A DNA stretch of 64,000 bases, taken from NCBI RefSeq assembly GCF_004115215.2, contig NC_041729.1, positions 139,184,056-139,248,055 on the forward strand, written 5' to 3'. Below, piece by piece: positions 1 through 10,721 of the stretch. The position numbers and the translations under genes are program-made. This DNA is from Ornithorhynchus anatinus. Taxonomy: Eukaryota; Chordata; Mammalia; Monotremata; Ornithorhynchidae. Below the pieces are notes generated by a model. The model had not been told where the DNA came from. It did no database searches and saw nothing but the letters and a program-made list of their open reading frames with translations. Position 1 is the first letter of the stretch, and each line of letters opens with the position of its first letter.

Positions 1-32
1 CATCCTACTTGCTGATCTCCCTGCCTCATCTC

Positions 33-290
33 ATAATAATAATAGTAATATTAATAGTATTTGTCAAGCACTTACTATGTGCCAAGCACTGTTATAAACG
101 CTGGGGTAGATACAGGGTAATCAGGTTGTTCCACATGGGGCTCACACTTTTTATCCCCATTTTACAGATGAGGTAAACTTGGGTGACTTGCCCAAGGTTA
201 CACAACAGACAAGTGGTGGAGTGGGGAGTAGAACCCCTATCTTCTGACTCCCAAGCCCGTGCTCTTTCCACTAAGCCAGGTTGCTTTTTC
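33..290 (-). mobile_element. Mon1-type SINE, near full length
   Basis: On the + strand it runs from an ATA-rich tail through the inverse of the tail, body and head. This is the reference pattern for minus copies here: TATTTGTCAAGCACTTACT, then CCCATTTTACAGATGAGG, then GACTCCCAAGCCCGTGCTC. Read on the minus strand, the head resembles a tRNA gene with A and B boxes. Confidence 0.9.
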
Positions 291-499
291 ATCCCACTTC
301 AGTCCACACTTCACTCTGCTCCTGAATCATTTTTCTACAAAATTATCTTATTTTAAAAGCCCATTTCCTTCAACAAGCTGTCCCTTAAATATTACCAAAT
401 CTTTACATTGTAAAAGCTAAGAAGCCATTTTTCACACGTATATATTTTATATTCATCCTCAGAACTTATGAATATATGTCTATTCATTTATACATTTTT

Positions 500-660
500 A
501 TGGTATTTATTGAGCACTTACTATGTATAGAGTACTGTACACAGCACTTGTGAAAGTATAATACAGTAGAGTTGGAAGGCATGATCTCTTTCCATAAGGA
601 GCTTCCAATTTCCAGGGGGAGACAAACATTAAAATAGATTAAGAATAGGGGATAGGGGAA
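500..660 (-). mobile_element. Old L2 3'-end fragment
   Basis: It contains TATTTATTGAGCACTTACTA, the spaced TACTGTAC and GAAAGTATAATACAG blocks, and a diverged GGGGGAGACA block, all in the reverse-strand order of the L2 3' untranslated region. It is more diverged than the other copies. Confidence 0.75.
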
Positions 661-1538
661 CACTTAATAATTAGAGTGCAGTAGAGTACATTTAATGATT
701 TTTTTTTACTGTCAAATAGAGAAATATAAGTAAATAATGTGTCTGCCTCTGCCATGCAATTTTAAGTTCGTTGTGGGTAGGTTATATATCACTTCTTTGT
801 GTTTTACAGTACAATGTTAATACAGCTCAGTGCACCCCTTGAGAGCTCAATAAAGAGTAATGCTCCTAGTCAGCCAGTCAATTGTATTTATTGAGAGGTT
901 ACCGTGTGCGGAGCCCTGTACTAAGCCCTTGGTAGAGTGTAACATAACAATATAACATACACATTCCCTTCTGACAATAAGTTTACAGTCTAGAGAGGGA
1001 GACTGACATAATACAAATAAAGACATTACAGATATGTATATGTGTGGTGGGGCTGCAAGGGGGAGTGATTAAAGGGAGAAGGGAGCTGAAGATAAGGAAA
1101 AGAGAGCTTAGTCAGGGAAGTTTTCTTGGAGGAGATGTGAGTTCAATAAGGCTTTGAAGATGAGGAGAGTAATTTTTGTCAGATATGAGGAAGGAGGGTA
1201 TTCCAAGCCAGAGACAGGTGGGTGAGAGGTTGGCAGTGAGATAGGCAAGGTTCATTGCAGGCTGGGCTGTAGTAGCAGAGCAGCTATGTGAAGTAGGAGA
1301 GGCCAAGGTGATTGAGTGCTTTAAAGCTAATTGTGAGAAGTTTTTGTTTGAGGTGGAAGTGGATAGGCAACCACTGGGGGTTCTTGAGGAGTAAGGAAGC
1401 ATGGCTGAACATTTTTGTAGAAAAATGATCTGGGCAACAGAGTGAAGTATGGACTGGAGTAGGGAGAGACAGGAGGCACGGAGATCAGAAAGTAGGCTGA
1501 TACAGTAAATAAGGTAGGATAGGCTAAGTGACTGGAAT

Positions 1539-2063
1539 AATCTTGGCTCAGTGGGAAGAGCACGGGCTTTGGAGTCAGAGGTCATGAGTTTGAATCCCAG
1601 CTCTGCCACTTATCAGCTGTGTGACTGTGGGCAAGTCACTTAACTTATTTGTGCCTCAGTTACCTCATCTGTAAAATGGGGATTAAGACTGTGAGCCCTA
1701 TGTGGGACAACCTGATTCCCCTGTGTCTACCCCAGCGCTTAGAACAGTGCTCTGCACATAATAATAATAATAATGTTGGTATTTGTTAAGCGCTTACTAT
1801 GTGCCGAGCACTGTTCTAAGCGCTGGGGTAGACATAGGGGAATCAGGTTGTCCCACGTGGGGCTCACAGTCTTAATCCCCATTTTACAGATGAGGGAACT
1901 GAGGCACAGAGAAGTTAAGTGACTTGCCCACAGTCACACAGCCAACAAGTGGCAGAGCTGGGATTCGAACTCATGAGCCCTGACTCCAAAGCCCATGCTC
2001 TTTCCACTGAGCCACGCTGCTTCTCCAAGCGCTTAACAAATGCCAACATTATTATTATTATTA
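1539..2063 (+). mobile_element. Mon1-type SINE (plus), itself interrupted
   Basis: The head and body occupy 1539-1760, and the missing end (AAGCGCTTAACAAATGCC plus ATT tail) reappears at 2027-2063. It belongs to the younger-looking class with the TTCCCCTGTGTC variant. Confidence 0.88.
1761..2026 (-). mobile_element. Mon1-type SINE inserted in a SINE
   Basis: This is a complete minus-strand copy from the ATAATAAT tail to GCCACGCTGCTTCTC. It sits between CTGCACAT and AAGCGCTTAAC of the surrounding plus-strand SINE. It is the third level of a SINE-in-SINE-in-L2 nest. Confidence 0.9.
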
Positions 2064-2262
2064 TAATGTGAATACAATTTGGATGGAGATGAAAGAGCAG
2101 ATTTCATTGATTCTGTGAAGGTCAAACCTACAGGATTTAGTGATGGATAGAATATGTGGGTTAAATGAGAGAGAGGAGTCAGGGTTAATGCCAAGGTTAA
2201 GGGTTTGTGAAACAGGAAGGTTGGTGGTGCTGCCTACAGTGATGGGAAAGTCGGGTGGAGGA

Positions 2263-3665
2263 CATTCATTCATTCAATCGTATTTATTGAGCGCTTACTG
2301 AGTGCAGAGCACTGTACTAAGTGCTTGGAAAGTACAATACAGCAATAAAGGGAGAAAATCCCTGCCCACAGCAAACTCACAGTCTAGGGCAGGAGAGACA
2401 GACATCAATAAAAGTAAACAGGCATCAATGTAAATAAATGAAATTACAGGTATATACATATGTGTTGTGGGATGGGGAAAGGAGGGGAGAGCAAAGGGAG
2501 CAAGGCAGGGTGACACAGAAGAGAGTGGGAGATGAGGAAAAGTGGGGCTTAATCTGGGAAGGTCTTTTGGAGGAGATGTGCCTTCAGGCCTTGAAGGCAG
2601 GGAGAGTAATTGTCTGGCAGGTTTGAGGAAGGAGGGCATTCCAGGCTAGAAGTAGGACATGGGCCAGGGATAGGCTGCCAGACAGGTGAGAACAAGGCAC
2701 TGTGAGAAGGTTAGCACCAAGGGAGCAAAGTGTCCAGGCGGGGTTGTAGAAGGAGAGAAGGGAGGTGAGGTAGGAAGTGGCAAGGTGATGGAGAGCTTTA
2801 AAGCCAATAGTGAGGAGTTCTTGTTTGATACAGAGGTGGATAGGCAACCACTGGAGATTTTTGAGGAGAGGGGTGATGAGCCCTGAACATTTCCGTAGAC
2901 AGATAATCCGGGTAGTGGAGTGAAGTATGGAATGGAGTGCGGAGAGGCAGGAGGTTGGGCGGTCAGAAAGGAGGCTGATGCAGTAATCTGGGTGGGATAG
3001 GATGAGTGATTGTACTAATGTGGTAGCAATTTGGATGGAGAGGAAAGAGTGGATCTTAGCGATGTTGTGAAGGTGAGACAGACAGGATTTGGTGATGGAT
3101 TGGATTTGTGGGTCGAATGAGAGCGCAGAGTCAAGGATGATACCAAGATTACGGGTTTGTGAGACGGGAAGGAAGGTTGTGCCGCCTACAGTAATAGGAA
3201 AGTTCGGGAGAGGACAAGGTTTGGGAGGGAAGATAAGGAGCTATGTTTGGACATGTTAAATTTGAGGTGACAGGAGAACATCCAAGTAGAGATGTCTTGA
3301 AGGCAGGAGGAGATGCAAGCCTATAGAGAGGGAGAGAGATCAGGGAGGAGGTGTAGATTTGGGTGTCATCTGCACAGAGATGGTAGTTGAAGCCGTGGGA
3401 GTGAATGAGTTCTTCAAGGGAATGAGTGTAGATGGAGAATAGAAGGGGACCAAGAACTGAACCTTGAGGGACCCCCTATAGTTAGGGGATGGGAGGAGGA
3501 GAAGGAGCCTGCGAAGGAGACTGAGAATGATCTTTCTGCAGAAAGGGAGAGAAATCAGGGCTGAAGATGTAAATTTGGGTAGCATCCACATAGAGATAGT
3601 AGTTGAAGCCATGTGAGCGAATGAGTTCTCCAAGGGAGTGAGTGTAGATGGATCGGTCCCTTCTC
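2263..3665 (-). mobile_element. Long L2 LINE copy, 3' part
   Basis: It starts with ATTCATTCATTCAATCGTAT and runs through the inverse 3' untranslated region, the RT C-terminal coding region and further into the RT domain (about 3340-3660, where the minus strand encodes SLEELIHTHGFNYHL-like L2 peptide). It abuts the previous L2 copy directly. It has many stops and is inactive. Confidence 0.88.
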
Positions 3666-3675
3666 CACCAGACAA

Positions 3676-4190
3676 AAAATGATATTTATTGAGCACTTAC
3701 TGTATTCAGAGTCCAGTACTATAAACTTTTGGAGAGTTTATAGACTTGATTCCTTCCCTCAAGGAGCCTTCAATCTAGTGGGAGAGACAGACGCTGAAAT
3801 GAATGACAAATAGGAGGAAGAAATTGACACCAAAAATATGCACATAAAGGCTATAAAGTGTGGGAGGGTCTGAGTCTCCAAGCGCTTAGATCACTTGGAT
3901 ATACTGAAGTGACAGTAGGGGGAAATAAGGTGAGGAAATGAAAAGTAAATCAGGAAGGCCTACCTGGAGGAAATGTGATTTCAGAAGGGTTTTGAGATGG
4001 AGAGAGCAAGGGGAGTAAGTTACAGGCAGAAGGGAGGGTGTGATCAAGAGATCAGCAGTGGGAGAGATAAGGACAAGTCACAGTAGCCAATCAGTCAATC
4101 AATCAATCATATCTGTTGAGCATTTACTGTGTGCAGAGCATTACACTAAGCACTTGGAGGAGGGTACGCTATGACATATAACAGACATAT
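3676..4190 (-). mobile_element. Two old L2 3'-end fragments
   Basis: The first begins near 3676 with TATTTATTGAGCACTTACTG and carries a diverged GTGGGAGAGACAGACG block. The second begins near 4088 with CAATCAATCAATCAT and ends at the next SINE. Both are diverged. Confidence 0.75.
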
Positions 4191-4192
4191 AG

Positions 4193-4452
4193 TAATAATT
4201 ATTATTACGGTATTTGTTAAGCGCTTACTATGCCAGGCACTGTACTAAGTGCTATGGTGAATACATGCAAATCGGGTTGGACACAGTCCCTGTCCCACGT
4301 GGGGCTCACAATCTTAATCCCCTTTTTACAGATGAGGTAAATAAGGCATGGAGAAGTGAAGTGACTTACCCAAGGTCACACGGTAGAAATGTGGCAGAGC
4401 CAAGATTAGAACCTGTGACCTTCTGACTCCCAGGTCCATACTCTATCCACTA
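4193..4452 (-). mobile_element. Mon1-type SINE, older subfamily
   Basis: This is a minus copy with the AATCGGGTTGGACACAGTCC variant instead of AATCAGGTTGTCCCAC. It ends at CTCTATCCACTAC. Confidence 0.88.
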
Positions 4453-4639
4453 CTGACCACAGCAAATTCACAGACTAGAGGACTTTACAGTCCAAAAGGA
4501 CTTTGGCTGGGATCTTTTCAGTAACGTAGTAGTAAGGTGGCTTGGTAGTTGTTGCAGATGACTGTAGTTAGTGCAGGGCTTCTGTTTTTGAAGCTGGTAA
4601 TGGTATTGGCATCTTTGAGAAAGTAACATTTTAATAAAT

Positions 4640-4940
4640 GAGAAGCATGCTGCACAGTGGAAAGAGCATGGGCCTGGGCATCAGAGAACTTCAGTTCAAA
4701 TCTCAGTTCTGCCAATTAGCTGTTATGTGACCTTAGGTAAGTCTCTTAGCATCTCTGCACCTCAATTTTCTCAACTGTAAAATAAGAATTTAATCCCTGT
4801 TCTCCCTCCTATTTAGACTGTGAGATCAATGTGGGTCAGGGACTCTTTCTAACCTCATTAAGTTGTGTCTACCCCAGTGGTTAGAACACCACTTGACAAA
4901 TAGCCAGAGCTTAATAAAGCCATAATGATAATAATAACAA
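4640..4940 (+). mobile_element. Mon1-type SINE, old and diverged
   Basis: It starts GAGAAGCATGCTGCACAGTGG. It keeps CTGTAAAATAAGAATT and the CTCCCTCCTATTTAGACTGTGAG insert that marks an older subfamily. The tail is ATAATGATAATAATAA. Confidence 0.85.
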
Positions 4941-5039
4941 AGTGGGCATTTTACCTTAAGTGAATTTTAAGGTTTGCCCAAACATGTGTTTTTTCCCTAT
5001 CAAATGGACCATCTGTGTGACCTGAAATAAAACTTAATG

Positions 5040-5440
5040 AAAGAGATGGCAGACATAGTAGACATTGATTAATCTTCTTGTTACTTCCTATTCTTTCCTA
5101 GAGGGTGGCAGAAGACCTTAATAAAAGAGAATGTCTCCTTGGATCTCCAGTAGAGGTAATTTATTTTTCTCTCTCCACTTTGGCAATAGCTGAGAATGAA
5201 AGAATGACTGGCCCCTAGCCTTGGGTGACTTCCCCCAACTCACCACTCAGTCTCCATTCCTTGTATAGCTGAAAGCTACAGGACTAAGTCCAAGCACCAA
5301 CCTAAATTTCATCACTTTAGGATCAATCTCTGGGTCAATGCTTGACTATTGTCAGATGGAATTTTCATTACTAAGTGACTCTTTCCCATGAACCTTAATG
5401 GTTCTTGGAAACCTTCGGTTGGCCCATGCCCATTTTGACA
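5040..5440. other. Unassigned single-copy-looking stretch
   Basis: I see no gene or recognisable repeat. The sequence is AT-rich, has an AATAAA-type string near 5120, and has no open frame of note. Confidence 0.4.
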
Positions 5441-5444
5441 ATTC

Positions 5445-5545
5445 TGGGAAGCAGTATGGACTAATGGAAAGCCGTAGCCTGGGAGTCAGAGGAACTAGGT
5501 TCTAATTCCAGCTCCACCACATACCTACCATGTGACATTGTCACT
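5445..5545 (+). mobile_element. SINE head fragment
   Basis: The head of a Mon1-type SINE (GAAGCAGTATGGACTAATGG to CCTACCATGTGACATTG), truncated at its 3' side. Confidence 0.75.
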
Positions 5546-5700
5546 CTTCATATGCCTCCTGCCACTCTGATTGCTCCTTAAACATCTGTGCCCTTTCAGC
5601 TACTCAGAGCGAATGTTCTCTCCCCTCCCCTGCACCTCAGCCAGGGTCCGTCCTGGGCACCCTACTTTGCTTGATCAACATTGGTTCAAGGGGCTCACAG

Positions 5701-6107
5701 ATATATCTGTAAGAAGCAGCATGGCTCAATGGAAAGAGCACGGGCTTGGGAGTCAGAAGTCATGACAGCGTGGCAGATATATCTGTGAGAAGCAGCGTGG
5801 CTCAGTGAGAAGGGCACGGGCTTGGGAGTCAGAAGTCGTGACAGCGTGGCTCAGTGGAAAGAGCATGGGCTTGGGAGTCAGGGGTCATGAGTTCAAATCC
5901 AGGCTCTGCCACTTGTCAGCTGTGTGACTGTGGGCAAGTCACTTCACTTCTCTGTGCCTCAGTTATCTCATCTGTGGATTAAGACTGTAAAATGTGGATT
6001 AAGACTGTGAGCCTCACGTGGGACAACCTGATTACCCTGTATCTACCCCAGCACTTAGAACAGTGCTCTGCACATAGTAAGCGCTTAACAAATACCAACA
6101 TTATTAT
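5701..6107 (+). mobile_element. SINE with head repeated three times
   Basis: The SINE head occurs at about 5712, 5788 and 5850. The first two copies are each preceded by AGATATATCTGT and followed by the same GTCATGACAGCGTGGC/GTCGTGACAGCGTGGC joint. The third continues into a complete body and tail. A smaller duplication (GGATTAAGACTGT) lies near 5976-6008. This looks like local tandem duplication, not three insertions. Confidence 0.85.
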
Positions 6108-6300
6108 TAATCCCATCTCCGCTGCATGTCAGCTGTGTGACTTTGGACAAGTCACATCATTCTCTGGGTCTCAGTTCCCTCATCTGTAAAATGGGGATTA
6201 AGACTTTGAGCCCCACATGGGGCAACCTAATCACCTTGTATCCCCCCAGTGCTTAGAATAGTGCCTTGCACATAGTAAGCGCTTAATATAGTCCTCTGTA
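6108..6300 (+). mobile_element. SINE, 5'-truncated
   Basis: The body from TCCCATCTCCGCTGCATGTC to GTAAGCGCTTAATATAG, directly after the ATTATT tail of the previous SINE. Confidence 0.85.
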
Positions 6301-6411
6301 TTGAAATGACTCCCAAGTCTATTTCTGGCACATTGCATTCTACCTGGAAATCATGCCATACCATCCAGCACTTAGTCCAGTTCCTGGCATATAGAAAGCC
6401 CTGTGAGCCGG

Positions 6412-6535
6412 TCTCCTAGACTGTGAGCCCATTGTTGGGTAGGGATTGCCTCTATTTGTTGCAAAATTGTACTTGCCAAGTGCTTAGCACAGTGCTCTGC
6501 ACACAATAAGCATTCAATAAATACAATTGAATGAA
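6412..6535 (+). mobile_element. L2 3' end
   Basis: Plus-strand L2 terminus: AGACTGTGAGCCCATTGTTGG, TTGTACTTGCCAAGTGCTTAG, then TCAATAAATACAATTGAATG. Confidence 0.88.
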
Positions 6536-6569
6536 TGAACAAATACCATAATAATTATTATTATTACCT

Positions 6570-6950
6570 CATTGGTCCTCTAACACTCTCCCTGCTGACC
6601 ATCTCCTCCTCATATTTGAGGATACGCCAAACCTGTCCTGTGACACACGTATCTAGTAAATTAATAAATCCTCAAGGCTTTGTTTGTGCTGGACCTTAGC
6701 GGAGCTCAACTCCAGGATCTGTCTAGCCCCAGCAGCTTTGGCCAGAGCCTTATCTCTTAGGGCAGACAAGATGTGTGGCAAAGGGAGTGCTGAAATGGTC
6801 TGTGAAAGGTACTGGAAGTGCCAGCGGCCATCAGAGACCGGAGCCAGTAAAGAGGCATAGCTACACAAAGGATTTCTTTTCTTAAAACTTCCCACCTCTC
6901 AAGTCTTCCTGCCAAAAAGGAACCCAGCAAAGAGAGAAGTGACAAAATTA
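6570..6950. other. Unassigned spacer
   Basis: No gene or repeat is recognised. Two overlapping minus-strand frames (80 and 94 codons) have no family resemblance and no gene context. Confidence 0.35.
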
Positions 6951-7200
6951 AGCCCGGGCCTGGGAGTCTGAGGACCTGGGTTATAATCCTGACCCTGCCT
7001 TTTGCCTGGGTGACTTTGGGAAAGTCACTTAACTGCCTCAATTTCCTCGACTGTAAAATGGGGATTCAATACCTATTCTCCCTCCTACTTAGACTGTGAG
7101 CCCCATGTGGAACAGGGACAGTGTTCGACCTGACCAACACCCAGAACTTAGAACAGAGCTTGATACATAGTAAGTGTTTAACAAATGCCATAATTATTAC
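6951..7200 (+). mobile_element. Mon1-type SINE, older subfamily
   Basis: It begins in the head at GCCCGGGCCTGGGAGTCTGAGG, carries TTCTCCCTCCTACTTAGACTG, and ends in AACAAATGCCATAATTATTA. Confidence 0.85.
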
Positions 7201-7451
7201 TGTCAGTTTCCAGTGCTCCAGCCCCTCTCTAAATTCAAGAGAAACTCTCTGAGCCCTGCTCCTTTCTCCTGCACACTAAGCTCCAGTCTTCCCTCAAACT
7301 CTAGTGGCACTTCATTGTAGGTCTCCTACTGATGGGGTTAGGGAAATGAGCCTCAGTTTCTCTCATTCCTGTCCAACCACAACAAAGGGTAACAAGAACA
7401 TAAGCTTTGTTAAATGAGGAGATCTACTCTCAGCCCCATTTTTGTTTGCTT

Positions 7452-7715
7452 TTTTGGTATTTGTGAAGCTCTTGCTATGTGCTATGCACTGTAGTACCTC
7501 CTGGGGTAGGTACAAGAAAATCGGGTAGGACAGAGTCCCTGTCCCACATGAAGCTCACAGTCTTAATCCCCATTTTACAGATGAGGTAACTGGGCACAGA
7601 GGGGTTAAGTGACTTGCTTAAGGTCACACTGCAGACAAGTGGCGAAGCAGGGATTAGAACCCAGGTCTTCTGACTCCTGGGCCCATGCTTTTTCCAATAG
7701 GTTTCTCTGCTTCTC
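7452..7715 (-). mobile_element. Mon1-type SINE, diverged
   Basis: A minus copy from TTTTTTGGTATTTGTGAAGC to CTCTGCTTCTCA, with many point changes. Confidence 0.85.
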
Positions 7716-8225
7716 ATTTCCTTGCAAGGAAAGAGTAGATGAGAGCTAGCTGGCTGAGGCACATTGGGCCTTACTTGCCAAGCCCCTAATTGTCCATCAC
7801 TTTCCTCTTCCTTCTTCTTGCCCCATCTACATTTTACCTATCTGTACCCTCTTCTTTCACTCCCTCTTTATTAAATGGTACATCACTACTGAGAGGTTTT
7901 TAATTTCGCATTTCCCCTCTCAGAAGTCTTCTCAACCTACCACATCATTCTCACAAGCCAAACAAGCCAAGTGGAGAGACAGAGGAAGGGATTGTAAAAG
8001 ACAGACATTAGCATTTGAATACAGGGAAGTCAATGGAAGTCATAAGTAGTCGCAGTGAGGACCATTTCCTATATTGAGGACACTATGGGCACATTCATTC
8101 CAGACTAGAGGGGCTGAGGGATTTGGAAGAGAAGACTTGGAGGGAACATAAGTAAAATAAGATCATAAGCATTTCAACCTGAATCACACTCATGAACCAT
8201 TTAATCTAGTAGTAGAGTTGCCCTT
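7716..8225. other. Unassigned spacer
   Basis: No gene is seen. A pyrimidine-rich part lies near 7795-7870. A short L2-like tail (CCTCAATAAATACAAATGAG) follows at about 8250-8280. Confidence 0.35.
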
Positions 8226-8479
8226 TGGTTCTACGGTACCAGTAAGCCCTCAATAAATACAAATGAGTGAATGAATGAACACTGACCTAGTCCAGCACTC
8301 TTTCTCCAACAAAGGCATGCACCACAGAACATTTGGAAGCCCAGTGTGATTGCTGTCTTCCAGGGTAGCCACCAGACAGGTCCTTAAAAAAATCAGAAGA
8401 GAGAAGGGTGATTGGAAAAAGGGAACGAGGATGAGAATAAGGGAGTGTTCTCGACTCATCTCTTTCATTCAACCGACAT

Positions 8480-9590
8480 ATTCAATCGGTCACCAAATCC
8501 TGTCACTTCAACCTTTACAACACTGCTAAAATCTGCCCTTTCGTCTCCATCTAAACTGCTACTATACTGATCCAAGCACTTATCGTATCCCACCTTGACT
8601 TCTACATCTGCTTCCCCACTGATCTCCCAGCCTTCTGTCGCTCCCCACTCCAGTCCATACTTCATTCTGCTATGTGGATCATTTTTGTAAAACAATGTTC
8701 TGTCCATGTCTCCCCACTCCTCCAGAGGCTCCAATGGTTGCCCATCCACCTCCGCATCAAACGGAAACTCTTTACCATTGGCTGTAAAACACTACCAGGA
8801 GGGCTTAGTGGAACAAACCCAGGCTTGGGAGTCAGAGGATGTGGGTTCTAATCCCAGTTCTGCCACTTGTGTGCTGTGTGACCTTAGGCAAACCACTTCA
8901 CTTCTCTGTGCCTCAGTTACCTCATCTGTAAAATGGGGATTAAGACTGGGAGTCCCACATGGGACCACCTGATTGCCTTGTATCTACCCCAGTGCTTAGA
9001 ACAGTGCTTGACACATAGTAAGTGTTTAACAAATACCAGAAGTATTAATATATTATCTTTCCCCACCGATCTACAACAGCTTAGCCCACACACTTCCCTC
9101 CTCTAGTGCCAGCTTGCTTACTGTTCCCCAATTTCATCTATCTTGTTGTTGACTCTCTTCCCACATCTTCCTTCTGACCTGGGTCACCCTCCCTCTCCAT
9201 ATATGTCAGGCCACCTTGCTCCCCACCTCTGATGCCTTATTAAAGTCACATCTCCTCCAAGAGGTCTTCCCTGATGAAGTTGTCCTCTCAACATCTCCTT
9301 CTCCTTTCTCTATCATCTCTGCACTTTCACCTGCAACTTTGGGCGTTTGATATTAACTCTACCCTTAACCCCAAGGCACTAATATTTATCTCTATAAATT
9401 CTATATTTTAAATTATTTATTTACATTAATGTCTGTCTCCCCCTCTAGACTGTAAGTTCATTGTGGGCAGGAAATGTGACTATTAACTCTGTTGTATTAT
9501 ACTCTCCCAAGTGTTCAGCACAGAGATCTGCATAAAGTAAGCACTTAATAATAGCGTGGATTGATTGATTAATTGAATGAAGACTCCCAG
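8480..9590 (+). mobile_element. L2 LINE 3' part, split by a SINE
   Basis: The RT C-terminal coding region (8480-8796, with the TGGTTGCCCATCCACC block encoding the WLPIHLRI-type L2 motif) resumes at 9048 and runs through the 3' untranslated region to TTGATTGATTAATTGAATGA. Stops and frame breaks are numerous. Confidence 0.87.
8797..9047 (+). mobile_element. SINE inserted in L2
   Basis: From GGAGGGCTTAGTGGAACAAA to AACAAATACCAGAAGTATT. It splits the L2 sequence after GCTGTAAAACACTAC. Confidence 0.88.
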
Positions 9591-9779
9591 GAACCTGAAG
9601 AAGGGGTGTGGTTTGAAGGTGCAGAGAAGGAGGTGGAATTCTGATTTAGAAGTGAGGGAGAGAGAGGGGTGAGAAAGAGGGAAGAATTTCCCCCAAGAAA
9701 GTCAATGAAGGGTTATATTAAAGGGTTGGAAGAGAGCTAGAGGAGGGAGTTGAATCTGTTCGAATCTAAAGATTCTGCT

Positions 9780-10090
9780 AGAGCGGCCTGGTGTGGTTGG
9801 TGTAGATCAGGCTGCAGAGTGTCCCAGAATTTGCCTGCCTCTCCAGTTTCTCACCCTCAGGCCCCCACGTTACCATCAGAATCCGAGATTCACTGGTCTC
9901 TGTTGCCCTGATACAGATGAGAAGAGTTATCGAGAGATTAAAGAAGGAGCTAGAGATGGACAGAATCCTAAAGAAGTTTCAGGCATTTCTTGATGAAAAG
10001 GTTTGTGCCCATGTATTAAATGCCTTCAAAACCAGGATGAAATTCCGTGGCCCGAAGTCCAAGGTGGAGGGAAGGTGGAAAAAAGGCATG
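9780..10090 (+). other. Stretch with amphipathic-helix coding potential
   Basis: From about 9908 the + strand has a short open frame that starts MRRVIERLKKELEMD, continues with alternating charged and hydrophobic residues, and meets a stop at 10089. Its composition resembles the helical part of the frame at 10722-11189, so it may be an upstream exon of the same gene or a decayed relative of it. A GT follows AAAAG at 10001, but it is a poor donor. I see no decisive evidence either way. Confidence 0.25.
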
Positions 10091-10721
10091 TGAGCACTTC
10101 AACAAGTGTCCAAGAACCCTGGTCTGACTGACTTCCAGTTACTGGACCTGGGTGAGCTTCTGCTGCTTTAATGTCCAGTGATTGCCCTGAGAAAAATCCA
10201 GGCCTGAAGACTCTTCTTCAGCCATTTCATCCCAGAAAACAGTTCTCTAACTTTTTCTCAAAGAAAAGCTCAAACTCCATTCTTCTCCCCAACCCCAAAC
10301 CTTTGACTCCACTGCCCCTTTTCTCTTCTCCTTAGCCCTGGAGTTAGGGAACAGTTTACCTGGATAAAAATGTGTGTGTTGGGTGGGGAGAGAGCCGGGG
10401 GGTGGGGTGCCTGAGGGGTGTGCCTGGAGGTGTATAAGTATTGACAAGTGAAATGTAATGTGAGATGACAGCATGATGGAATGCAGTTTCACTTTTGCTC
10501 CTCCTCACAATGTTCCTCATCATGTCCTATTCCCTCTGATCCTGCACTATCCATCATCACCATCTCTGTCCAGCTAGAAACGGATCCTGGGATGAATGGA
10601 GAATTGTGCCCCTAGAAGCCCATACTACTTGGCACTGTCTCAACAGCCAAGGGAGCTTAGCGGGATCTAACGAGCTGGCTGGGTGTTACCTCTATGACAC
10701 ACTCTGGTCTCTTCAACACAG
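10091..10721. other. Spacer before the unknown frame
   Basis: No repeat of the SINE or L2 families is seen. A T-rich, C-rich segment at about 10247-10340 and a GT/GGGG-rich part at 10370-10400 are present. The last bases, CTCTTCAACACAG, make a fair splice acceptor directly before 10722. Confidence 0.35.

Larger units (their letters stand above)
871..2262 (-). mobile_element. L2 LINE 3' portion, split by a SINE
   Basis: The L2 3' untranslated region (from 871) leads into the inverse of the reverse-transcriptase C-terminal coding region up to 1538, and resumes at about 2064-2262. The interruption is the SINE pair at 1539-2063. A short ATAAT repeat on both sides is compatible with a target-site duplication. 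Protein-like frames on the minus strand carry many stops. Confidence 0.85.
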
